Of a stretch of 64,000 nucleotides of DNA, positions 37,735 through 47,191 are shown piece after piece. Position 1 is the first letter of the stretch. Each line of letters starts with the position of its first letter. The position numbers and the translations under genes were made by a program. The DNA comes from Pseudomonas sp. G2-4 (lineage in GTDB: Bacteria > Pseudomonadota > Gammaproteobacteria > Pseudomonadales > Pseudomonadaceae), in contig NZ_CP125957.1 in assembly GCF_030064125.1 (NCBI RefSeq), forward strand, positions 2,046,001 to 2,110,000, in the 5' to 3' direction. The notes beneath the pieces were generated by a model that saw only the letters and a program-made list of their open reading frames with translations, was not told the DNA's origin and made no database searches.

Positions 37735-37917
37735 GGAAGATTGAGCTCCAGCGTTGCGACAAAGTCGACAAGTGTAGCGGGGGAAGGGGGCGGCTGTCAG
37801 TCGCAGACTACCTTGGCAGACAGGAAAACCACGGTGCGACGGGCGCGCATTGCTCCGCGATGGACTCGGCGGCATAATGTAGCCCCTTTTTTCAGCCCCT
37901 ACATGTGGAAGGTTACC

Positions 37918-39366
37918 GTGACTCAGAAGCCCGACCAGTGTCTTGGTGAATGGATTGATCGTGAAGCTCTCGCAGAAGCGATGATCCCTCTCATCGGTCA
38001 GCTCTACCGCAATAACAACGTGGTGAGCTCGATCTATGGCCGCAGCCTGATCAACCAGTCTGTCATCGCGATCCTCAAAGCTCACCGCTTTGCTCGCCAC
38101 CGTTCTTCCGACGACAGCGAACTCTCCGTCCACGAAACATTCCCCCTGCTTAAAGCCATGAGCGAGCTCAAGCTCGGCGCGGCTTCGGTGGACCTGGGCA
38201 AGTTGGCGTTCAAGTTCCGCAACGAAGGCAATGGCCGTAGCGCCGAGCAGTTCGTGCGTGAAGAGATGGCCGATGTGGTTGGCCAGCAGAATGCTTCGCC
38301 TCGCAAAGGCACTGATGTGGTCCTGTACGGCTTCGGTCGTATCGGCCGTCTGCTGGCGCGCATCCTGATCGAAAAAACCGGTGGCGGCGACGGCCTGCGC
38401 CTGCGGGCGATCGTGGTGCGTAAAGGCGCCGAGAACGACCTGACCAAGCGCGCCAGCCTGCTGCGTCGCGATTCGGTCCATGGTTCGTTCAACGGCACCA
38501 TCATCATCGATGAAGAAAACAACACCATTCTCGCCAACGGCAACCTGATCCAGGTGATCTACGCGAAGAGCCCGACCGAGGTGGACTACACCCAGTACGG
38601 CATCAAGGACGCACTGCTGGTGGACAACACCGGCGTATGGCGTGATGCCGAGGGCCTGGGCCAGCACCTGGCCTGCCCGGGCATCGACCGCGTCGTGCTG
38701 ACTGCGCCTGGCAAGGGCAAGCTGAAGAACATCGTTCACGGCATCAACCACGGCGAAATCACCGCTGACGACAAGATCGTCTCCGCTGCCTCTTGCACCA
38801 CCAACGCCATCGTGCCGGTGCTCAAGGCGGTGAACGACAAGTTCGGCATCATCAACGGTCACGTTGAAACGGTTCACTCGTACACCAACGACCAGAACCT
38901 GATCGACAACTTCCACAAGGGCGATCGCCGTGGCCGCAGCGCCGCGCTGAACATGGTCATCACCGAGACCGGTGCTGCCACCGCCGCTGCCAAGGCCCTG
39001 CCTGAGCTGGCTGGCAAGCTGACCGGTAACGCGATCCGTGTGCCGACGCCGAACGTGTCGATGGCCATTCTCAACCTGAACCTTGAGAAAGCCGCCACCC
39101 GTGAAGAGATGAACGAGTACCTGCGCTACATGGCGCTGCACTCCGACCTGCACAAGCAGATCGACTTCGTTAACTCGCAGGAAGTGGTGTCCACCGACTT
39201 CGTGGGCTCGCGTCACGCCGGTGTCGTGGATGCCGAGGCCACCATCAGCCAAGACAACCGCGTTGTTCTGTACGTCTGGTACGACAACGAGTTCGGTTAC
39301 AGCTGCCAGGTGGTTCGCGTGATGGAAGACATGGCTGGGGTAAACCCGCCAGCATTCCCGCGCTAA
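37918..39366 (+). CDS. Glyceraldehyde-3-phosphate dehydrogenase with N-terminal extension (GapB-like)
   Basis: A 482-residue protein. About 130 extra residues (QKPDQCLGEWIDREALAEAM...) precede the usual NAD domain, which starts VVLYGFGRIGRL. The catalytic cysteine is Cys293 in SAASCTTNAIVPV. The C-terminal motif WYDNEFGYSCQVVR is standard. Extended enzymes of this kind in pseudomonads are thought to serve gluconeogenesis rather than glycolysis, since the classical GapA is encoded elsewhere. GTG at 37918 has GGAAGG six bases upstream, a much better start than the ATG at 37903. A strong terminator follows. Confidence 0.9.
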   Translation: MTQKPDQCLGEWIDREALAEAMIPLIGQLYRNNNVVSSIYGRSLINQSVIAILKAHRFARHRSSDDSELSVHETFPLLKAMSELKLGAASVDLGKLAFKFRNEGNGRSAEQFVREEMADVVGQQNASPRKGTDVVLYGFGRIGRLLARILIEKTGGGDGLRLRAIVVRKGAENDLTKRASLLRRDSVHGSFNGTIIIDEENNTILANGNLIQVIYAKSPTEVDYTQYGIKDALLVDNTGVWRDAEGLGQHLACPGIDRVVLTAPGKGKLKNIVHGINHGEITADDKIVSAASCTTNAIVPVLKAVNDKFGIINGHVETVHSYTNDQNLIDNFHKGDRRGRSAALNMVITETGAATAAAKALPELAGKLTGNAIRVPTPNVSMAILNLNLEKAATREEMNEYLRYMALHSDLHKQIDFVNSQEVVSTDFVGSRHAGVVDAEATISQDNRVVLYVWYDNEFGYSCQVVRVMEDMAGVNPPAFPR

Positions 39367-39384
39367 GCTTTAGCCGCACATGAA

Positions 39385-39413
39385 AACGCCCCGACTTGTC
39401 GGGGCGTTTTTTT
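39385..39413 (+). terminator. Terminator of the gap gene
   Basis: AACGCCCCGAC, a two-base loop, GTCGGGGCGTT and a T run. Confidence 0.92.
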
Positions 39414-39442
39414 GTCCGGGTTTTGTGGTGCCTGGGCTGGCC

Positions 39443-39525
39443 TCATCGCGAGCAAGCTCGCTCCCACCGTTGACCATGCTGCTGATGCATGCGGTCCAAT
39501 GTGGGAGCGAGCCTGCTCGCGAAGG
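39443..39525. repeat. REP doublet, GCGAGCTTGCTCGC family
   Basis: Inverted copies CATCGCGAGCAAGCTCGCTC and GGGAGCGAGCCTGCTCGCGA about 40 bp apart, between convergent gap and MFS genes. Confidence 0.85.
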
Positions 39526-39532
39526 CAATCTA

Positions 39533-40831
39533 TCAGGCGCCGCTCGCCATCGAAGCTTGCGCAGTCCGCAGTTCATGCCGATTGCCCTTGAACAACACCA
39601 AGGTCGCAACCAACCCCAGCACCGCCGCACCACTGAGCCAGATCCCAGGCGCGGCCTTGTTATCCAGCACGTGGATCAGATAGGTGCACGCCGCCGGGGT
39701 AAACCCACCAAACGTTGCTGTCGCCAGGCTGTAGGCCAGGGAAAAACCGGTGGTGCGCACTTCAACCGGCATGATTTCCGTCAAGGCCACCACCATGGCG
39801 CCGTTGTACGATCCATACAGGAACGACAACCACAGCTCGACGATCAGCAAATGGCTAAAGCTGGGGTTTGCCACCAACCAGGATAGCGCCGGATACGCCG
39901 TCAGGATCGCCAGGATAGTCGCGCCGAGCAGCAGGGGCTTGCGTCCGATCTTGTCGGAAAACGCACCCATCACGGGCAGCCAGAAAAAATTCGACAAGCC
40001 GATGCACACGGTGACCAGTAGTGCGTCCAGATCCGACAGGTTCAGTTCGGCCTTGCCGAAGGTCGGCGTGTAAGCGGTGATCAGGTAGAACGACACTGTA
40101 GTCATCACCACCAGCGCCATGCCAGCCAAGACGATGCCAAAGTTCTGACCGATTGAGCGGATGACTTCCGACAAGGTCGGGCGATGCTTTCTCGCTTGGA
40201 ATTCAGGTGTTTCTTCCAGTGAGCGACGGATGAAAAATATCGCCGGCACGATCATGCAGCCTACGAGGAACGGCACGCGCCAGCCCCAATCGCCCATCTC
40301 CTGGGGACTCAGCCAGTGATTGAGGCCAACCCCCAACAGACCGGCAAACACAACGGCAGCCTGTTGGCTGGCGGACTGCCAACTGACGAAGAAGCCTTTG
40401 CGCCCCGGCGTAGAAATTTCCGCCAGGTATACCGATACGCCGCCCAGCTCCACGCCGGCGGAAAAACCTTGCAGCAGTCGGCCCAGCAGCACCAGCAGAG
40501 GCGCCGCCACGCCCAGGACAGCGTAGCCCGGCACGCAGGCGATCAGTATGGTGCCCATGGCCATCATCGCCAGGGTGATGATCAAGCCTTTGCGGCGGCC
40601 GTGGCGGTCGATGTAGGCGCCCAGAAAAATCGCCCCCAGGGGACGCATCAGGAACCCGGCACCGAACGTGGCCAGGGACAGCATCAGCGAGGCGAAAGCA
40701 CTGTCGGTAGGGAAGAATGTCTTGGCAATGGCCGTGGCGTAAAAGCCGTAGACCATGAAGTCGAACATCTCCAGGAAGTTACCGCTGACAACGCGAAATA
40801 TCGCCTTGCCGTTGCTCGTGGTGGAAGGCAT
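39533..40831 (-). CDS. MFS metabolite:H+ symporter (citrate/tricarballylate type)
   Basis: A 432-residue inner-membrane carrier with twelve hydrophobic helices. The N-terminus [20 protein letters not shown] and the loop [12 protein letters not shown] identify the metabolite:H+ symporter subfamily, close to citrate carriers CitA/CitH and tricarballylate carrier Tcu[22 protein letters not shown] is the helix 4-5 signature. The start ATG 40831 has only a weak ribosome site. It stands between gap and apbE, where P. aeruginosa (from memory) carries the nqr operon. Exact substrate is not determinable. Confidence 0.85.
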   Translation of the reverse strand: MPSTTSNGKAIFRVVSGNFLEMFDFMVYGFYATAIAKTFFPTDSAFASLMLSLATFGAGFLMRPLGAIFLGAYIDRHGRRKGLIITLAMMAMGTILIACVPGYAVLGVAAPLLVLLGRLLQGFSAGVELGGVSVYLAEISTPGRKGFFVSWQSASQQAAVVFAGLLGVGLNHWLSPQEMGDWGWRVPFLVGCMIVPAIFFIRRSLEETPEFQARKHRPTLSEVIRSIGQNFGIVLAGMALVVMTTVSFYLITAYTPTFGKAELNLSDLDALLVTVCIGLSNFFWLPVMGAFSDKIGRKPLLLGATILAILTAYPALSWLVANPSFSHLLIVELWLSFLYGSYNGAMVVALTEIMPVEVRTTGFSLAYSLATATFGGFTPAACTYLIHVLDNKAAPGIWLSGAAVLGLVATLVLFKGNRHELRTAQASMASGA

Positions 40832-40870
40832 GGGTAGGTACTCACTCTGACATCTTGTTGGAATCGCAGT

Positions 40871-40903
40871 ACCTGTGGGGGCGAGCAAATTCGCTTCCAC
40901 AGG
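40871..40903. repeat. Degenerate solitary REP
   Basis: CCTGTGGGGGCGAGCAAATTCGCTTCCACAGG is an imperfect 32-bp palindrome related to the GCGAGC family, between the MFS and apbE starts. Confidence 0.7.
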
Positions 40904-40964
40904 TTCGCGCATGCACGCGCTGAAGCCCATAATGGCCGGCGCGGTTTTGAGGGGAGATGAAGAT

Positions 40965-41981
40965 TTGTTAACTGGACGGTGGGGAAAGCTTGTGGTGCTG
41001 GCCGGTGTTTTGTCCGGCTGCGGCAATGGCGACACCCTGGAGCGCTTCGACGGCCCGACCATGGGCAGTCACTATTCCGTTCAATACGTCAGGCGTTCCG
41101 TCACGCCCGGTCCGAAAGCGGTGCAGGCCGAGGTGGAAAACATCCTTGCCGAAGTAGATCGGCAATTCTCGACCTATCGCAGCGACTCGGACATCGAGCG
41201 TTTCAATGCATTGCCGGCCAATAGCTGCCAGGTCATGCCGGGGCCGGTCCTCGAGTTGATCCAAATCGGTGAGCAGTTATCCATTCAAAGCGACGGCTCG
41301 TTCGACCTGACGGTGGAGCCGCTGCTGAACCTGTGGGGCTTCGGTCCGCAATCCCGAGAAGAGCAAGTGCCGAGCGCTGAAGCCCTGGCCCTGGTGCGCC
41401 AGCGCGTCGGGCAGGGTCATTTGCGCATCGACGGCGACCGGTTGTGCAAGGACGCCGCAGTAGAAGTCGACTTCAACAGCATCGCCGCCGGTTATGCCGT
41501 CGACCGGATCGCCGCCAGGCTCCAGGCCCTGGGCATCGACAGTTACCTGGCCGAAGCCACCGGCGAGCTCAAGGCTGCGGGGCGAAAACCCGATGGTTCG
41601 GCCTGGCGAGTTGCCCTGGAAGAGCCTCGGGACGACCGGCAAGTGGCCGAGCGTGTCATCGAAGTCAATGGCTACGGCGTTTCGACCTCCGGTGACTACC
41701 GGCGTTACTTCGAGCAGGACGGGGCGCGTTATTCCCACACCTTTGATGCGCGCACCGGTGCACCGGTCCTACACAACTTGGCGTCCGTCACGGTGATTCA
41801 TCCTTCGGCGTTGATGGCCGATGGACTATCGACGCTGTTGCTGATTCTCGGTCCTGAACGGGGTTGGGACTATGCCGAAAAACACGGCATCGGCGTATTT
41901 TTTGTGATGCGCGATGGCGATCGTTTTGTCACCCGGACCAACGATGCGTTTGAACGGATCAGCGGCGGGAAAACCCAATGA
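40965..41981 (+). CDS. apbE: FAD:protein FMN transferase ApbE, lipoprotein
   Basis: A 338-residue enzyme that attaches FMN covalently to threonine of partner proteins such as NqrB/NqrC. The start is most likely TTG 40965: GGGGAG lies eight bases upstream, and it yields a short basic n-region, a hydrophobic core and a lipobox LSGC at residues 15-18. Earlier ATGs would put acidic residues in front. Family motifs seen are [33 protein letters not shown] and GDYRRYF, with the metal-site region [10 protein letters not shown]. No flavoprotein partner gene is beside it. A REP element follows. Confidence 0.9.
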   Translation: MLTGRWGKLVVLAGVLSGCGNGDTLERFDGPTMGSHYSVQYVRRSVTPGPKAVQAEVENILAEVDRQFSTYRSDSDIERFNALPANSCQVMPGPVLELIQIGEQLSIQSDGSFDLTVEPLLNLWGFGPQSREEQVPSAEALALVRQRVGQGHLRIDGDRLCKDAAVEVDFNSIAAGYAVDRIAARLQALGIDSYLAEATGELKAAGRKPDGSAWRVALEEPRDDRQVAERVIEVNGYGVSTSGDYRRYFEQDGARYSHTFDARTGAPVLHNLASVTVIHPSALMADGLSTLLLILGPERGWDYAEKHGIGVFFVMRDGDRFVTRTNDAFERISGGKTQ

Positions 41982-42006
41982 TGACAACCTTCAGGATGTA
42001 GGTGAC

Positions 42007-42098
42007 CTGTGGCGAGGGAGCTTGCTCCCGCTGGGCTGCGCAGCAGACCCACTTGTGAGCGCTTCGCACTCAAGCGGGAGCAAGCTCCCTCGCCACAT
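42007..42098. repeat. REP doublet, GGGAGCTTGCTCCC family
   Basis: Inverted TGTGGCGAGGGAGC copies with inner CTGCGCAGCAG and GAGCGCTTCGCACTC parts. It occupies much of the 358-bp gap between apbE and sthA; the remaining ~240 bp before sthA shows no gene. Confidence 0.9.
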
Positions 42099-42339
42099 TG
42101 ATTAAGGCAAACCTTGAGTAACAGCGATGACAGGCTGGCGAAAGCGTAGGTGTGGCGAAATAGCGCAGGCAAAACTAGCCTATGACGCGACCAAGGGGTA
42201 ATGTGCGCGGCGTTGACGCTTCTATAGACTGTGGCCGGGCTCGTGAGCCGGCCTGAAAATTGTTCCTTCATGCCGCAGGCCGGCATGATTTAGCCGTCGG
42301 TGCCAAATGAGGTGCTGCGGCCTGTTCTGAGGAGTACGC

Positions 42340-43734
42340 ATGGCTGTCTATAACTACGACGTGGTGGTACTGGGTTCCGGCCCGGCGGGGGAAGGCGCGG
42401 CAATGAACGCCGCCAAGGCGGGGCGCAAGGTGGCGATGGTCGACAGCCGTCGGCAAGTCGGCGGCAACTGCACCCACTTGGGCACCATCCCGTCCAAGGC
42501 CTTGCGTCACTCTGTGCGGCAGATCATGCAGTTCAACACCAACCCGATGTTCCGGGCCATCGGTGAACCGCGCTGGTTCTCCTTCCCGGACGTGCTCAAG
42601 AGCGCCGAGAAGGTGATCTCCAAGCAAGTGGCCTCGCGCACCGGCTACTACGCCCGCAATCGGGTCGATGTGTTCTTCGGCACCGGCAGCTTTGCCGACG
42701 AGCAGACTGTTGAAGTGGTCTGCGGCAATGGCGTGGTCGAGAAATTGGTGGCCAAGCACATCATCATCGCCACCGGTTCGCGCCCGTATCGCCCGGCTGA
42801 CATCGATTTCAGCCACGCGCGTATCTACGATAGCGACACCATCCTGAGCCTGGGTCACACCCCGCGCAAACTCATTGTCTACGGCGCCGGGGTCATCGGT
42901 TGCGAATACGCTTCGATCTTCAGCGGCCTGGGTGTGCTGGTGGAGCTGGTGGATAACCGCGGGCAGTTGCTGAGCTTCCTGGACTCGGAAATCTCCCAGG
43001 CCCTGAGCTATCACTTCAGCAACAACAACATCACGGTTCGTCACAACGAAGACTACGACCGCGTCGAAGGCGTGGACAACGGCGTGATCCTGCACCTCAA
43101 GTCCGGCAAGAAGATCAAGGCCGACGCCTTGCTCTGGTGCAACGGCCGTACCGGCAACACCGACACCCTGGGCCTGGAAAACATCGGCGTGAAGGTCAAC
43201 GGCCGCGGCCAGATCGAAGTCGACGAGAACTACCGCACCTGCGTGCCGAACATCTACGGTGCCGGTGACGTGATCGGCTGGCCAAGCCTGGCCAGTGCCG
43301 CCCACGACCAAGGGCGTTCGGCCGCCGGCAGCATCGTCGACAACGGCAGCTGGCGCTTCGTCAACGACGTGCCGACCGGCATCTACACCATTCCGGAGAT
43401 CAGCTCCATCGGCAAGAATGAACAAGAGCTGACCCAGGCCAAGGTGCCCTATGAAGTCGGCAAGGCCTTCTTCAAGAGCATGGCGCGGGCGCAGATCGCC
43501 GGTGAGCCGCAGGGCATGCTGAAGATCCTGTTCCATCGCGAGACCCTGGAAGTGCTGGGCGTGCATTGCTTCGGCTACCAGGCCTCCGAGATCGTGCACA
43601 TCGGCCAGGCGATCATGAACCAGCCGGGCGAACTGAACACGCTGAAGTACTTCGTCAACACCACCTTCAACTACCCGACCATGGCTGAAGCCTATCGGGT
43701 AGCGGCCTATGACGGGCTCAACCGGCTTTTTTGA
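42340..43734 (+). CDS. sthA: Soluble pyridine nucleotide transhydrogenase
   Basis: A 464-residue flavoprotein that moves hydride between NADPH and NAD+, balancing the two pools. It belongs to the disulfide reductase fold: FAD motif [17 protein letters not shown](P) motif [15 protein letters not shown], and C-terminal dimer region. In place of the redox disulfide it has [13 protein letters not shown], with threonine instead of the second cysteine, the hallmark of this enzyme. GAGGAG precedes the ATG by seven bases. A GC-rich hairpin without T tract (about 43738-43770) separates it from the convergent GDPD gene. Confidence 0.96.
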   Translation: MAVYNYDVVVLGSGPAGEGAAMNAAKAGRKVAMVDSRRQVGGNCTHLGTIPSKALRHSVRQIMQFNTNPMFRAIGEPRWFSFPDVLKSAEKVISKQVASRTGYYARNRVDVFFGTGSFADEQTVEVVCGNGVVEKLVAKHIIIATGSRPYRPADIDFSHARIYDSDTILSLGHTPRKLIVYGAGVIGCEYASIFSGLGVLVELVDNRGQLLSFLDSEISQALSYHFSNNNITVRHNEDYDRVEGVDNGVILHLKSGKKIKADALLWCNGRTGNTDTLGLENIGVKVNGRGQIEVDENYRTCVPNIYGAGDVIGWPSLASAAHDQGRSAAGSIVDNGSWRFVNDVPTGIYTIPEISSIGKNEQELTQAKVPYEVGKAFFKSMARAQIAGEPQGMLKILFHRETLEVLGVHCFGYQASEIVHIGQAIMNQPGELNTLKYFVNTTFNYPTMAEAYRVAAYDGLNRLF

Positions 43735-43776
43735 GCGGCTCCGGCCGGTGGCCTGAGCCGGCCGGGGAGACCGATT

Positions 43777-44499
43777 TCAGCAATTCCCAAGGGTGGCAGT
43801 GGCCAAACCGGGAAAGTCTGTAATCAGGCTGTCAGCGCCAAAGTCGGCGAGCCTGCGCATCAACGCAGGTTCGTTGACGGTCCACACCGACACATGCAGG
43901 CCTTGACGCTGCGCCTTGATCAGGCGTTCCGGCGTGCACAAGGTCCAGTTCAGCGCCAGAATCTCACAGCCATAACTCTGGGCGACCTTTAGCGGGTCGA
44001 GCCAGGCGTATTCGGCCACCAGGCCGCGGGAGATATCTGGGGTCAGGTCGAGGGCGGCCTTGAGCACTTCCCGGGAACTGGAGGTGATGGTGATCTTGTC
44101 CAGCAGGCCGAAACGCTGGGCCATTTCGCGGATTCCCAGCACCGTGGCGGCGGCCCGGGTGCGCGAAGCGCTTTTGACTTCCAGTTGCCAGTGCTCGAAA
44201 TCGCACTTTTCGAACAGCTCTTCGAGGCGCGGAATCGGGCACGGCTTGATCCAGCCTGGACCGCCCTTGCGCGCGTCGTAGGTCACCAGTTCGGCGGCGG
44301 TATGTTCGACCACCTTGCCCCGGCGATCGGTGGTGCGCTTGAGGGACGGGTCGTGGATCACCATCAACTCGCCGTCCATGGACAGGTGCAGGTCCAGCTC
44401 GCAACGGCGCACGCCGTGCTTGAGGCACTCCTGAAAGCCGGTCAGGGTGTTTTCCGGTGCTTCGCCCTTGGCGCCGCGGTGGCCATAAATGAGGGTCAC
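43777..44499 (-). CDS. Glycerophosphodiester phosphodiesterase family protein
   Basis: A 240-residue TIM-barrel enzyme that splits glycerophosphodiesters into alcohol and glycerol 3-phosphate. The N-terminal YGHRGAKGEAPENTL and CELDLHLSMDGELMVIHDP motifs carry the catalytic histidines and metal-binding Glu/Asp. There is no signal peptide, so it is the cytosolic UgpQ-like type. Its ATG overlaps the stop of the PilZ gene by four bases (ATGA), so the two are translationally coupled. Confidence 0.92.
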   Translation of the reverse strand: MTLIYGHRGAKGEAPENTLTGFQECLKHGVRRCELDLHLSMDGELMVIHDPSLKRTTDRRGKVVEHTAAELVTYDARKGGPGWIKPCPIPRLEELFEKCDFEHWQLEVKSASRTRAAATVLGIREMAQRFGLLDKITITSSSREVLKAALDLTPDISRGLVAEYAWLDPLKVAQSYGCEILALNWTLCTPERLIKAQRQGLHVSVWTVNEPALMRRLADFGADSLITDFPGLATATLGNC

Positions 44500-45092
44500 G
44501 GTTCTTCCTTATTGATACCTGATTCGTTCAGTTCCCGGGCCTGGCGACGTTCTTGCGCCTGTTTCTGCAGGATGTAGCGGGCGAGCAACTGACGCTGGGC
44601 GTCGGTGGGGCGCTCGAACTCGGTGCCGACGTCGTAGCCGTCGCCCTTTGGGTCGCAGTGTGTGACCCGTGCCCGAAGCAGCAAGCCCAGGGCCTGCGGC
44701 ATCAGCACCAGCTTGACCGACAGGTGCGCGCCAACGGCGATGGCGCTGGGGTACTGGAAGTCGATGCCGCCTTCGGAAATGATCACCGGTTGCGGTTCGC
44801 CGATTTCGCCGAGCACGGTCAGGGCAATGACCTGGCTGAGCAGGTCCATGCGTTTGTTCATCGCTTTGAGGTACGCGGCGACGCTGCGTTCGCGCTCGCT
44901 GATCTGGCGCAGCAGGTGCTGTGATTCGAATTCGCTCAGGTGCAGTTCACTGAGCAGGTTGAACAGTGGAGAAGCATCCTGCAACACTTCCTGGTCAGCA
45001 GCTTCAGGAATGGAGAGGGGCCGAATTTCCAGTGCGATCGTGTCCTCGATACGGTAGTATTCGCGGCGATCTTCTTCATCTAATGTCGACAT
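44496..45092 (-). CDS. PilZ domain protein
   Basis: A 198-residue cytosolic protein beginning MSTLDEEDRREYYRIEDTIAL. The C-terminal half fits a PilZ barrel, with VIISEGGIDFQYP near residue 105 resembling the (D/N)xSxxG motif and an Arg-rich N-terminus supplying the RxxxR part, so c-di-GMP binding is possible but the motif is not perfect. A helical region between them contains SEFESQHLLRQISERERSV. It is divergent from lolC, with 94 bp between starts. The start at 45092 is preferred to upstream in-frame ATGs, which would overlap the lolC promoter. Confidence 0.8.
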   Translation of the reverse strand: MSTLDEEDRREYYRIEDTIALEIRPLSIPEAADQEVLQDASPLFNLLSELHLSEFESQHLLRQISERERSVAAYLKAMNKRMDLLSQVIALTVLGEIGEPQPVIISEGGIDFQYPSAIAVGAHLSVKLVLMPQALGLLLRARVTHCDPKGDGYDVGTEFERPTDAQRQLLARYILQKQAQERRQARELNESGINKEEP

Positions 45093-45186
45093 GGCGAACC
45101 CATGGTAGCGGCGGTGGTCTGAGTGTAAAGCTGGTTTGTGACCCCCGCCACAAGGACGTTCCTTTTCCCTCCGAACAAGCCCCGAC

Positions 45187-46437
45187 ATGTTCAGACCTCT
45201 CTTCGTATTTATCGGCACGCGTTATACCCGTGCAAAGCGTCGCAATCATTTTGTATCGTTCATTTCCCTGACGTCCATCATCGGACTGGCCCTTGGCGTG
45301 GTCGTGATGATTGTCGTGCTGTCTGTGATGAACGGCTTCGATCATGAAATGCGCACCCGCGTGCTGGGCATGGTGCCCCACGCGACTCTTGAGTCCGGCG
45401 AAGCCATCAGCGATTGGCCGAGCCTGGCCGCCAAGGTCAAGCAAAACCCGCAGGTGCTGGCCGTTGCGCCCTTCACCCAGATGCAGGGGCTGCTGACCAA
45501 CAACGGCAAGGTTTCGAAGGTATTGCTCAATGGCATCGATCCCGGGCTTGAGCGGCAGGTGTCGATCATCGACAACTTCATGCAGCAGGGAAAGCTCGAT
45601 GACCTGGCGCCAGGCAGCTTCGGCATCGTCATTGGGGACAAGGCCGCGGCCAAGCTCGGCGTGGCCATCGGCGACAAGCTGACCTTCGTCGCGCCGGAAG
45701 TCACCGTGACACCCGGTGGCATGTTCCCGCGCATGAAGCGCTTTACCGTGGTCGGCATCTTCCATGTTGGCGCCGGAGAACTGGACGGTTACCTGGGCGT
45801 CACCAACCTTCAGGACCTGGCGCGCCTGCATCGCTGGAAACCGGATCAGGTCCAGGGCTTGCGGTTGAAGTTCGACGACTTGTTCCAGGCACCGCGCGTC
45901 GCATGGACCATTGCCCAGCAGCTCGGTGAAGACCGTTACTACGCCCGGGACTGGACCCGTACCCATGGCAACCTGTACCAGGCGATCCGCATGGAAAAAG
46001 CCATGATCGGCCTGCTGCTGTTGCTGATTGTCGCTGTGGCGGCGTTCAACATCATTTCCACGCTGGTGATGGTGGTGAACGACAAGAAGGGTGATATCGC
46101 CATCCTGCGCACCCTGGGTGCCACGCCGGGACAGATCATGCGCATCTTCATGGTCCAGGGCACCGTCATCGGCGTGATTGGCACGGTTGTCGGCGCCTTG
46201 GTCGGGATGTTCGCCGCGTTGAACGTCAGCGCCGCGATTGCCGCCCTCGAAGGCCTGATCGGGCACAAGTTTCTCAACGCCGACGTGTACTTCATCGACT
46301 ACTTGCCGTCGCAATTGCAGGCAGATGACGTGTTGATGGTCTGCGGCGCCGCGTTGGTCCTGAGTTTCCTCGCCACCCTGTATCCAGCCTGGCGTGCCGC
46401 GCGCACCCAGCCTGCGGAGGCGTTACGTTATGAGTGA
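45187..46437 (+). CDS. lolC: Lipoprotein-releasing ABC transporter permease LolC
   Basis: A 416-residue inner-membrane permease of the LolCDE complex, which extracts outer-membrane lipoproteins and hands them to LolA. It has one N-terminal helix ([21 protein letters not shown]), a large periplasmic domain, and three C-terminal helices including [19 protein letters not shown] of the FtsX/MacB fold. Its closeness to lolE downstream shows a gene duplication; assignment as C versus E rests on order. It overlaps lolD by eight bases. Confidence 0.93.
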   Translation: MFRPLFVFIGTRYTRAKRRNHFVSFISLTSIIGLALGVVVMIVVLSVMNGFDHEMRTRVLGMVPHATLESGEAISDWPSLAAKVKQNPQVLAVAPFTQMQGLLTNNGKVSKVLLNGIDPGLERQVSIIDNFMQQGKLDDLAPGSFGIVIGDKAAAKLGVAIGDKLTFVAPEVTVTPGGMFPRMKRFTVVGIFHVGAGELDGYLGVTNLQDLARLHRWKPDQVQGLRLKFDDLFQAPRVAWTIAQQLGEDRYYARDWTRTHGNLYQAIRMEKAMIGLLLLLIVAVAAFNIISTLVMVVNDKKGDIAILRTLGATPGQIMRIFMVQGTVIGVIGTVVGALVGMFAALNVSAAIAALEGLIGHKFLNADVYFIDYLPSQLQADDVLMVCGAALVLSFLATLYPAWRAARTQPAEALRYE

Positions 46438-47128
46438 GTCGGGCATGAGTGAAAAAGCAATCTTGAGCTGCCGCAACCTGGGTAAATCCTACGAGGAAGG
46501 CCCGGAGTCGGTGGTGGTGTTGTCGGGCCTGCAGCTGGAGCTGCACCCTGGCGAGCGCGTGGCGATTGTCGGCACCTCCGGGTCGGGCAAAAGTACTTTG
46601 CTCAACCTGCTGGGCGGCCTCGATACGCCGTCCGCCGGCAGCGTCTGGCTGGCAGGCGAAGAGCTCTCGGCGCTGAACGAAAAGGCCCGCGGCCTGCTGC
46701 GCAACCGTTCCCTGGGTTTCGTCTACCAGTTCCACCATTTGCTGCCCGAGTTCACCGCGCTGGAAAACGTCTGCATGCCGCTGTTGATCGGTCGGACCGC
46801 GATTCCCGAAGCCCGCCAGCGCGCTACGGCTTTGCTGGAACGGGTCGGGCTGGGTCATCGCCTGGAGCACAAGCCGGCCGAACTGTCCGGTGGCGAGCGC
46901 CAGCGCGTGGCGATTGCCCGGGCGCTCGTCAACAAGCCTGGCCTGGTGATGCTCGACGAGCCGACCGGCAACCTCGATTCCCACACCGCCCAAGGCATTC
47001 AGGACTTGATGCTGGAACTCAGTACGTCGATGCGCACCGCGTTCCTGGTGGTGACCCACGACATGAACCTGGCCCGGCAGATGGACCGCGTCCTGCATTT
47101 GCAGGAAGGTTGCCTGACGCCCATCTGA
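46430..47128 (+). CDS. lolD: Lipoprotein-releasing ABC transporter ATPase LolD
   Basis: A 232-residue ATPase that drives LolCE. Walker A is GTSGSGKST, the signature [15 protein letters not shown], Walker [12 protein letters not shown], and the LolD-type Q-loop region is [12 protein letters not shown]. The ATG at 46430 overlaps the end of lolC and has GGAGG nine bases upstream; a second in-frame ATG at 46445 is possible. A terminator-like hairpin follows before lolE. Confidence 0.95.
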   Translation: MSESGMSEKAILSCRNLGKSYEEGPESVVVLSGLQLELHPGERVAIVGTSGSGKSTLLNLLGGLDTPSAGSVWLAGEELSALNEKARGLLRNRSLGFVYQFHHLLPEFTALENVCMPLLIGRTAIPEARQRATALLERVGLGHRLEHKPAELSGGERQRVAIARALVNKPGLVMLDEPTGNLDSHTAQGIQDLMLELSTSMRTAFLVVTHDMNLARQMDRVLHLQEGCLTPI

Positions 47129-47138
47129 CCGCCCGAAG

Positions 47139-47175
47139 CCCGGCGTTTGTGACAAACGCCGGGTCTTTTATTTTT
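47139..47175 (+). terminator. Terminator or attenuator between lolD and lolE
   Basis: CCCGGCGTTTG, TGA loop, CAAACGCCGGG, then TCTTTTATTTTT. It ends 17 bp before the lolE start, so it separates two genes of one complex. Confidence 0.8.
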
Positions 47176-47191
47176 ATACGGTGCCCCGCGA

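Noticed and set aside
43738..43770. GC-rich hairpin after sthA as a terminator
   Set aside because: The stem is good but no T tract follows on either strand, so it was not listed as a terminator.
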